Shown here: positions 1 through 5,122 of the stretch, piece after piece
Layout of the letters: each line of letters starts with the position of its first letter
Numbering within the stretch: the stretch's first letter is position 1
Assembly: GCA_023459755.1 (NCBI GenBank)
Contig: JAEWSS010000011.1
Location: forward strand, 1 to 5,703
Direction of reading: 5' to 3'
DNA length: 5,703 nucleotides
From: Verrucomicrobiota bacterium
GTDB taxonomy: Bacteria; Verrucomicrobiota; Lentisphaeria; Victivallales; Victivallaceae
The notes under the pieces: model-generated
Seen by the model: the letters and a program-made list of their open reading frames with translations, nothing else
Databases searched by the model: none
Told to the model about the DNA's origin: nothing
Translations under genes and position numbers: made by a program

Positions 1-133
1 TCACGATGGCGTTAATCCTCGGCGTCGGTACATGAATGTTCATCGCCAGTTTATTCTGGCTGATCTTCATCGGCTTCAGGAATTCTTCGGAGAGAATCTC
101 GCCGGGATGGATCAAATTTTTCGTTCTAATCAT
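1..133 (-). CDS. higA: HigA-family antitoxin, N-terminal part (cut by window edge)
   Basis: The product is the antitoxin of a HigBA type II toxin-antitoxin pair: a cytoplasmic Xre-type helix-turn-helix protein that binds and neutralises HigB and represses its own operon. The 44 visible residues contain the hallmark HigA N-terminus: IHPGEILSEEFLKPM at about residues 8-22, then SQNKLA and VPTPRINAIV, which are the first helices of the helix-turn-helix (usual form HPGEIL.EEFL.P...S...LA...VP..RIN.I). The gene starts with ATG at 133 behind a very strong Shine-Dalgarno and lies 10 bp downstream of higB, in the toxin-first order typical of hig loci. The remainder, normally another 50 or so residues with the recognition helix and dimer interface, lies outside the window, so I cannot tell whether the gene is intact. 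The family call is firm because of the motif and the partner gene. Confidence 0.93.
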   Translation of the reverse strand, partial: MIRTKNLIHPGEILSEEFLKPMKISQNKLAMNIHVPTPRINAIV

Positions 134-136
134 GAT

Positions 137-145
137 TCACCTCCT
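137..145 (-). promoter_or_regulatory. Strong ribosome binding site of higA, overlapping the higB stop codon
   Basis: On the minus strand the sequence reads TAGGAGGTGAATCATG. The AGGAGGTGA block closely matches the 16S anti-Shine-Dalgarno complement and sits 6 nt (counted from the AGGAGG core) before the higA ATG. Its first two bases are the last two of the higB TAG stop. This fixes the higA start and suggests that higA is translated more efficiently than higB, as expected where antitoxin must exceed toxin. It is far better than any other ribosome binding site in the window. Confidence 0.85.
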
Positions 146-422
146 AATGGTAGTCAACGATTTCGACATTGTAGACGTTCCCTTCATTCCAAGTAAAGCA
201 GATACGCCATTTCGCATTGATGCGGATACTGTACTGGCCTTCGCGGTCGCCGTGCAATGCTTCGAAATGATTGCCTGGCGGAACCTTCAAAGATTCCAGC
301 ACAACAACGGCTTCAAGCATATCAAGTTTCCGAAGTGCAATACGCTCAAACGCTTTGAACACCCGGCTTTCGCCGGTTGCTTTCAGTTGTTCAGTTTCTT
401 TGCATTTATAGCTTTTGATCAT
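144..422 (-). CDS. higB: HigB-family toxin (RelE/ParE superfamily mRNA interferase), complete
   Basis: This is a toxin of the HigB family, ribosome-dependent endoribonucleases that cleave mRNA in the A site and halt translation when not held by HigA. At 92 residues it has the family's usual length. The start MIKSYK and the C-terminal half (HFEALHGDREGQYSIRINA, then KWRICF and a final VDYH) fit the HigB-like pattern of a conserved H.L.GD..G.WS......WRI.F core and a terminal DYH. Asp90, Tyr91 and His92 fall at the same numbers as the catalytic tail of Proteus vulgaris HigB as I recall it. Arg73 and the nearby Arg67 and His57 are other plausible active-site residues, so the toxin looks catalytically intact. 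The ATG at 422 is the only reasonable start. A weak AGGAAAGG lies about 10 nt upstream. It is the first gene of the higBA operon and runs opposite to the tail genes. Confidence 0.93.
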   Translation of the reverse strand: MIKSYKCKETEQLKATGESRVFKAFERIALRKLDMLEAVVVLESLKVPPGNHFEALHGDREGQYSIRINAKWRICFTWNEGNVYNVEIVDYH

Positions 423-446
423 TCGGTCTTTACCTTTCCTAAAGAC

Positions 447-475
447 AATATATCACCATTTCGCGTTAAACGCAA
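447..475 (-). promoter_or_regulatory. Predicted sigma-70-type promoter of higBA
   Basis: Read on the minus strand, TTGCGT (470-475) and TATATT (447-452) are separated by exactly 17 bp, a good -35/-10 pair. Transcription would start near 440, giving a leader of only about 18 nt with the weak AGGAAAGG ribosome binding site at its very 5' end. The promoter lies in the only non-coding gap on this side of the cassette. PVC bacterial promoters may depart from the E. coli consensus, so this is a prediction. Confidence 0.6.
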
Positions 476-489
476 GACGTAAAACGCAA
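462..489. promoter_or_regulatory. Candidate HigA operator: palindrome plus 14-bp imperfect direct repeat over the higBA promoter
   Basis: GCGTTAAACGC at 463-473 is an inverted repeat (arms GCGTT and AACGC around one base) located in the -35 element and spacer of the predicted higBA promoter. On the minus strand it belongs to a second copy of a 14-bp unit: TTGCGTTTTACGTC followed by TTGCGTTTAACGCG, 11 of 14 identical. HigA-type antitoxins usually repress their operon by binding short palindromes at the promoter, so this is the most likely autoregulatory site. Binding by HigA is inferred from position only. Confidence 0.5.
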
Positions 490-512
490 AAGATTCTAAA
501 AAAAGGCAAACC

Positions 513-3065
513 ATGTCCATATACGGCAATATTCGCGCCGGAGCCGCCTATGTCGAGGTGACAGCCGAAACAAGCAGACTCCGGCGCAACTTGAAAAACG
601 CCCAGGCGGAAATGCAAAACTTCGGGCGTTTATGCACCGCAATCGGACGCGACATGCTGACGCTTTCCGGCGCGCTGGCGCTTCCGATGGGCTTGGCGGT
701 CAAAGGATTTGCCGAGTTTGACGACCAGATGCGCCTTGTCAAAGCCGTTACCAAATCGACGGCGGCGGAGTTTGAATCCCTGACCGCCGTCGCCGCCAGG
801 CTCGGTCGCGAAACGTCGTTCACCGCCAAACAGGTTGCGGACGGCATGGTGAGTCTGGGGCGCATGGGCTTTTCGCCCAAAGAGATTGAACAGGCGATCC
901 AGCCGACGCTGGACCTGGCGCGCGCCACCGGCACCGAACTTGGCGAAGCCGCCGACATCGCGGCGAACTCCATGCGGATTTTTGGCATTGAAGCAGGCAA
1001 AATGTCGAGCGTCGCGGATGTGCTCACGGCGACGGCGAACGGTTCGGCGCAGACCTTGACCGATCTTTTTGAAGCCTTAAAAATGGCGGGTCCGCAGGCG
1101 AAGGCGGCGGGTGAAAACATCACCGACACCGCCGGCGCCATCGGGATTCTCGCCAATCTCGGCATCAAGGGCAGTCTGGCGGGAACCGCGCTTCGCAAGA
1201 GCTTCTCACAGTTTGCCAAGACCGATGTGCAGGAAAAATTGAAGGAGGTCGGCGTCGCCACCGTCGACGCCTCCGGCAATCTCCGCAAAATGAAAGACAT
1301 TATGGCGGACGTCGGGCGCGTCATGGCGACGATGCCCAGCGCAGAAAAGATTTCCTTCGCCGAGGAGATTTTCGATATTCGCGGTTCGCTTGCCGGGTTA
1401 AGCCTCGGCGGGAACGTCGCGGAACTGGAGGCGTTTATCGCCAAACTTGAAAACGTCGAGGGTACCGCGCGCGCCACCGCCGAGGAGATGGATGCGGGAC
1501 TTGGCGGAAGTTTCCGCAAACTGATGTCCGCGGTCGAAGGGGCGATGAACGCCGTCGGCAAAGCGCTGGAAACTACGCTTCAGCCGCTGGCCGCAAAACT
1601 CACCGATGCGACACTGGCGGTGATAAAGTGGATTGAGGCCAATGGAAGGATGATAACCACCGCCGCGGCGGCGGCCGCGGGGATTGCGGCGCTGGGGGCC
1701 GGGCTGATCGCTGTTGGCGTTGCGGCAAAGGGAGTCGCCGCCGGAATCGCGATATTTAACGGTGTGTTGAACGGCTTCATTTATCTCAAGACGGCGTTTG
1801 TTGGCGCGATGGCGGCAATGAGCGCGGCGATGACCGTATTCGAGATGGCAACAGCGGCCGGAATCGGAACAATGGGAGCTCTGAAAATTGCCGTCGTCTC
1901 ATTTTTTGCGACCAATCCGGCGGGGTGGATCATTGCGATCGGAGCGGCGCTGGCGGGTGTGTGCGTCTGGCTCTCGCGGGCCGGGAAATACACCGCCAGC
2001 CTCTCCGACAAGATGTCGAACCTCCGTCAGAAAGGCGACGAACAGCGTCAGTCCGACCAAAAGAGAATGGAGCGGCTGAATCAGCTTGCGGATAAAGAAA
2101 AACTTAACAACGCGGAGCTTGCCGAGGCGGAATCGCTGACTTCCAGCTTAACTTCCCGCTACGGTGATTTTGGCGTCGCCATTGACAAGGTGGCGGGAAA
2201 ACTGAATCTTGCCGCCGACGCGCAGTCGCGGCTGAACGAAAAGATGAAACAGGCGGCGCTGGCGGAACTCGACGCGGAGATAGCCGAATACCGCAACAAC
2301 ATCAAGGAGCTTCAAAACGAAAACGAATCGCTGACCGGCTACTGGAACCACAATTTGTGGAGCCAGATTTCCGGCGGCGAGGAAGAGGCGAACAAAAAGC
2401 TGGAGCTGAACAGCGACCGCATTGTCGAGTATATGAAAAAAATCGGCGCGGTTCAGGAACGGATGCGGGCAATCTCCAACGGCGATGAGGGCGCGGTCAC
2501 CGGAACCGGCGGTCTTGACGAGCGCATTGCGAACGACAATCGGCGAAAAGATGCCGTTTCGGAGACGAAGAAGAATTTCCAGAACTCGGTGGATGAGACG
2601 GCGCAAAGACGGCGGAGCGAGGATTTTGACCGTCAGCTCGAAACGCTGGTTTCCGATAACCGTTCAGCCGGAATATCCGCGCTGGAAAAGCTGGTCGCAG
2701 CCTATGCGGCGACGGCAGAACAGCTGAAAGCGCGGTTTTCCACCGTTTTGTCCGAGGCGGAGTCCGACGGCGCGGTGGATGACGGCGAACGCGAACAGCT
2801 CGACCTGATCCGGCAGGGCTGCGAGAATGCCGAGTCGCTGTTTGACAAATATTCCGAAAAGCTCCGGGCCGCACGGGAGGGAACGCGGGAGGTGGCGGAA
2901 AAAATCAAACCGCAGGGGAGCTTTTTCGCCGACGCCCTGTCGCGCATGGTCAACGGCGGCGGCGACGCCCGCCGCACCGCCACCGCCGCCGAAGAGATCG
3001 CCCGCAACGGCAAGGAGACCAACCGGCTGTTGAAATCGCTTGACTTCGGAATGGAATTCAGTTAA
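513..3065 (+). CDS. Phage tail tape measure protein (TP901 type)
   Basis: This structural protein of a long-tailed phage sets tail length during tube assembly and is thought to help DNA entry through the host membrane. Residues about 65-300 form the TP901 tape-measure core, with FAEFDDQMRLVKAVT near 66-80, LGRETSFTAKQVADGMVSLGRMGF at 97-120, ADIAANSMRIFGI at 147-159 and a NLGIKGSLAGTALR stretch at 215-228. Residues about 381-487 are a long Ala/Gly-rich hydrophobic zone with roughly three potential membrane helices. Residues 498-655 and 690-800 are charged and largely helical, probably coiled coil. The end (about 820-845) has the TAAEEIARNGKETNRLL type of tail often seen in tape measure proteins. 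The ATG at 513 follows AAAGG with a 6-nt spacer. At 850 residues it is mid-sized for the family; at about 1.5 angstroms per residue it would span roughly 130 nm. The gene begins 90 bp from divergent higB. The gene to its left, normally a tail chaperone, is not visible. Confidence 0.93.
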   Translation: MSIYGNIRAGAAYVEVTAETSRLRRNLKNAQAEMQNFGRLCTAIGRDMLTLSGALALPMGLAVKGFAEFDDQMRLVKAVTKSTAAEFESLTAVAARLGRETSFTAKQVADGMVSLGRMGFSPKEIEQAIQPTLDLARATGTELGEAADIAANSMRIFGIEAGKMSSVADVLTATANGSAQTLTDLFEALKMAGPQAKAAGENITDTAGAIGILANLGIKGSLAGTALRKSFSQFAKTDVQEKLKEVGVATVDASGNLRKMKDIMADVGRVMATMPSAEKISFAEEIFDIRGSLAGLSLGGNVAELEAFIAKLENVEGTARATAEEMDAGLGGSFRKLMSAVEGAMNAVGKALETTLQPLAAKLTDATLAVIKWIEANGRMITTAAAAAAGIAALGAGLIAVGVAAKGVAAGIAIFNGVLNGFIYLKTAFVGAMAAMSAAMTVFEMATAAGIGTMGALKIAVVSFFATNPAGWIIAIGAALAGVCVWLSRAGKYTASLSDKMSNLRQKGDEQRQSDQKRMERLNQLADKEKLNNAELAEAESLTSSLTSRYGDFGVAIDKVAGKLNLAADAQSRLNEKMKQAALAELDAEIAEYRNNIKELQNENESLTGYWNHNLWSQISGGEEEANKKLELNSDRIVEYMKKIGAVQERMRAISNGDEGAVTGTGGLDERIANDNRRKDAVSETKKNFQNSVDETAQRRRSEDFDRQLETLVSDNRSAGISALEKLVAAYAATAEQLKARFSTVLSEAESDGAVDDGEREQLDLIRQGCENAESLFDKYSEKLRAAREGTREVAEKIKPQGSFFADALSRMVNGGGDARRTATAAEEIARNGKETNRLLKSLDFGMEFS

Positions 3066-3078
3066 AAAAGGAAAAAAC

Positions 3079-3894
3079 ATGGCGAGAATTGAACTTGCAT
3101 ATTCAAACAACGACCACGCGCTGAACGCGGCCGGCGCTTACGACTCTGCCAAGCTCGGCTATCTGGTGTTCGAGGCGGCTGACGAGAAAGCGGCGGTCGA
3201 GGCGGTTTACAACCACACTCCGGCCCGCTATGCCGGAGTTCCGCTTGAACTGGTGGAAATCGAGGAGCGGCTGGCGGAAAACATCTTCAAGGTAAGCGCC
3301 GCTTATCGCCGCTCCTCGGCGTCGCAGGCCGCCGCGTCCGAAAATGATGATCCGGCGTTCTCCTTCGACACCGGCGGCGGAACCCAGCATATCACCCAGA
3401 GTCTCGAAACGGTCGGACGGTATCCCGGGTCCGCGCCGGATTTGAACGGAGCCATCGGCTACGACGGTCAGAGTGTCGCCGGAGTCGAGATCACCATGCC
3501 GGTGATGAACTTCACCGAGACCCGGTACTTGAAAAACTCAAAAGTGACCACCGCCTACAAAACCCGGGTTGCCGAATGCACCGGACGGGTCAATGACGAG
3601 AAATTCAAGGGGTACAGCAAAGGCGAAGTTCTTTTTCTGGGCGCCTCCGGCGCAAGGCGCGGCGTCTCCAACGATGATTTGTGGGAGATAACCTTCAAAT
3701 TCGCGGTGTCTCCGAACCGGAAAAATATCCGGATCGGCGGAATCGCAATTCCGGCAAAATACGGCTGGGACTATCTGTGGGTGCGCTACGCCGACAATGT
3801 TGGAAACGACACCCTGGTCAAACGCCCATGTGCCGCCTACTGCGAGCGGGTGTATGAATTCGCCGACTTCGGGAAACTGGGGCTGGGCCGATGA
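3079..3894 (+). CDS. Conserved phage structural protein, probably tail tip or baseplate (PVC-prophage type)
   Basis: The product has 271 residues and no enzyme motif. I chose ATG 3079 because AAGGA lies 6 nt upstream; an in-frame ATG at 3040 would overlap the tape measure gene by 26 bp and lacks that site. Two parts are visible. A small alpha/beta N-terminal domain (1-77, with YDSAKLGYLVFEA) ends in KVSAAYR. After an Ala/Ser-rich linker (78-90) comes a beta-rich domain with FSFDTGGGTQHITQSLETVG (94-113), DGQSVAGVEITMPV (129-142), KGEVLFLGASGARRG (181-195), LWEITFKFAVSPN (201-213) and GWDYLWVRY (229-237). I recall this motif series from uncharacterised planctomycete-type prophage proteins, but I know no named function. 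Its place 13 bp after the tape measure gene is where distal tail proteins are normally encoded, so a tail tip role is inferred. It shares a 4-bp ATGA overlap with the next gene. Confidence 0.8.
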   Translation: MARIELAYSNNDHALNAAGAYDSAKLGYLVFEAADEKAAVEAVYNHTPARYAGVPLELVEIEERLAENIFKVSAAYRRSSASQAAASENDDPAFSFDTGGGTQHITQSLETVGRYPGSAPDLNGAIGYDGQSVAGVEITMPVMNFTETRYLKNSKVTTAYKTRVAECTGRVNDEKFKGYSKGEVLFLGASGARRGVSNDDLWEITFKFAVSPNRKNIRIGGIAIPAKYGWDYLWVRYADNVGNDTLVKRPCAAYCERVYEFADFGKLGLGR

Positions 3895-4721
3895 AAAAGG
3901 TGGTAAAAGGAGAAAAGCTGGCAATCCGCGCATCCGACTGGAACAGCGTCGTAAACGCGGCGGAACTGGTGAAAAACAATACGCTGAATCAACGCACCGG
4001 CTATGGCGGTTCTCCGGCCGTCGAGGTGATGATCCGCAACGACGGTGTCGCGGCAATGACCGGCTTTTCGGCGGTGCGCATTGACACATTATTAATAAGC
4101 GACTGCGCCGCCCTGGTGTTTTCGGCGGTTCCGGCGGAATCCGGCGATGACATTTCCGGCATCGTTCAACAGCCGGTGATCCCCGGCGAACTCGGAAGCG
4201 CCGTTATTTCTGGACTTTCCCGCGGTCGGGTAAATGTGCTTGACACTTCCCATGAATACGCGGTTCCGGACGGCTCGGGCAAACTGGCGTCGGCGGCGTC
4301 CGGCAGCTGCCGCATGATCGGAAAATCGAACAGTACCGGAATCCAAATGAAAGCACTGCTGCTCCGGGCTGGAGCCCAATCGGATTGTGCCGCCGACGGG
4401 CCGTTTGCCGCGACCTTTGACGCGGCCTTGAATCTCGTCAATGTAGCATCCGGCTATGCCAGCTGCAACGGCAAATTCATGACTGTGCGGACCGCGAAGC
4501 TGGTTCCGCAAAACGGCTTTATCTGTGTTCACGCGCAGTTGAACGCCAATGGCGGGTGGAGCGACCCGGTATTGATGTTTGCCGAACCGGACGCCAACCA
4601 CTTCCCGGTGGGCGCGGTGGAGACGACGGGCGGCGCCGTCCGCTGTCACAGCTTCAATGTTCCGGTGGCGGTCATCCTTGAGACCGCGGAATGTCCGCTG
4701 GGCGGCGCGGTGAGCTTATGA
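3891..4721 (+). CDS. Uncharacterised phage tail-region protein, beta-rich
   Basis: The function is not recognised. The 276 residues begin with a basic stretch and the motif AIRASDWNSVVNAAELV (11-27), a short helix seen at the front of many phage and planctomycete structural proteins as I recall. A mainly beta-strand body follows. Residues 89-160 (SGIVQQPVIPGELGSAVISG, RVNVLDTSHEYA, SGSCRMIG, KALLLRAG) match a pattern I remember from phage proteins of the form P...G..G.A..SG....RVNV.D..H......G.L.S...G...I, found beside tail genes. It has seven cysteines (72, 140, 166, 192, 212, 252, 268), many for a cytoplasmically assembled protein, and no signal peptide or membrane segment. The start codon overlaps the upstream stop as ATGA and has no good ribosome binding site, so coupled translation is likely. 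A baseplate or tail fibre attachment role is inferred from position only. Confidence 0.75.
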   Translation: MKKVVKGEKLAIRASDWNSVVNAAELVKNNTLNQRTGYGGSPAVEVMIRNDGVAAMTGFSAVRIDTLLISDCAALVFSAVPAESGDDISGIVQQPVIPGELGSAVISGLSRGRVNVLDTSHEYAVPDGSGKLASAASGSCRMIGKSNSTGIQMKALLLRAGAQSDCAADGPFAATFDAALNLVNVASGYASCNGKFMTVRTAKLVPQNGFICVHAQLNANGGWSDPVLMFAEPDANHFPVGAVETTGGAVRCHSFNVPVAVILETAECPLGGAVSL

Positions 4722-5122
4722 GAATAGCGACCGGCTTTGACGGAAGGATTCTCACCCGAAAAGGGAAACTGCTGACCGCCCAAAACCCCTGTTTTCACAT
4801 TGCGGTCAAAACCGACAGTTTTCAGCACCCCGGCTGCATAGACCTGAATCCGGGAATGCGGCGCTTTATTTCGCGGAACGATTCCGCCGGCCGCTTCAGC
4901 AAGCTTTATTTTGTCGACATGTCGCTGGGCGGTTTCGACGTGAAACTGCGCTGGAACGACGGCCACAGCCCGTATCCCGAGATTGAAAATATGGAGATAT
5001 GGGTGTTCGGGAAATATTTTCCCAGCCGGAGTTATCCGAGGGCGGATGACGACTACACCACCGTCTGCAATGTAAAAATCGAGAAAAACGGAGAAATAAA
5101 AATCGATGGAGAACCTCTGTAA
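4718..5122 (+). CDS. Small hypothetical protein in the phage tail operon
   Basis: I do not recognise this 134-residue protein. It is soluble-looking, without signal peptide or membrane helix, and appears mostly beta: MRIATGFDGRIL at the start, aromatic-rich strands around 60-80 (KLYFVDMSLGGFDVKLRWND) and 92-105 (MEIWVFGKYFPSRS), then a final hairpin-like segment VCNVKIEKNGEIKIDGEPL (116-134). ATG 4718 was chosen because it overlaps the upstream stop as ATGA, matching the preceding gene junction. GGTGAG precedes it but only 3 nt away. An in-frame ATG at 4691 would add nine residues and a longer overlap. It is directly followed, with no gap, by the next ATG. Aromatic, beta-rich small proteins at this place can be tail tip or receptor-binding accessories, but that is a guess from context. 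Confidence 0.7.
   Translation: MRIATGFDGRILTRKGKLLTAQNPCFHIAVKTDSFQHPGCIDLNPGMRRFISRNDSAGRFSKLYFVDMSLGGFDVKLRWNDGHSPYPEIENMEIWVFGKYFPSRSYPRADDDYTTVCNVKIEKNGEIKIDGEPL

Noticed and set aside
36..482. Plus-strand open frame of 148 residues across the higBA cassette
   Set aside because: It lies antisense to well-recognised higB and higA, and its translation has no recognisable domain.
548..1561. Long antisense open frame (337 residues) opposite the tape measure gene
   Set aside because: It is a shadow of GC-rich codons in the tape measure gene. Its Ser/Ala/Pro-rich translation has no family features, and the plus-strand frame carries clear TP901 motifs.
1660..1671. Perfect 12-bp palindrome CCGCCGCGGCGG
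   Set aside because: It falls in a run of alanine codons (GCG, GCC) in the hydrophobic zone of the tape measure protein and is explained by codon choice at high GC.
2148..2874. Several overlapping minus- and plus-strand frames of 80-152 residues in the tape measure C-terminal half
   Set aside because: They overlap one another and a confident gene, lack ribosome binding sites and family motifs, and are expected by chance at this GC content.
2954..2991. GC-rich potential hairpin of GGC and GCC repeats near the end of the tape measure gene
   Set aside because: It lies within coding sequence (Gly-rich then Arg/Thr/Ala segment), has no U-tract after it, and translation continues for about 25 codons. 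A terminator is unlikely; it is a by-product of codon composition.
3040..3078. Upstream in-frame ATG for the 271-residue protein
   Set aside because: It would overlap the tape measure gene by 26 bp without a good ribosome binding site, while ATG 3079 has AAGGA at ideal spacing.
4691..4717. Upstream in-frame ATG for the 134-residue protein
   Set aside because: The ATGA overlap at 4718 matches the junction style of the previous gene; the extra nine residues look like shadow sequence of the upstream gene's end. It cannot be fully excluded.
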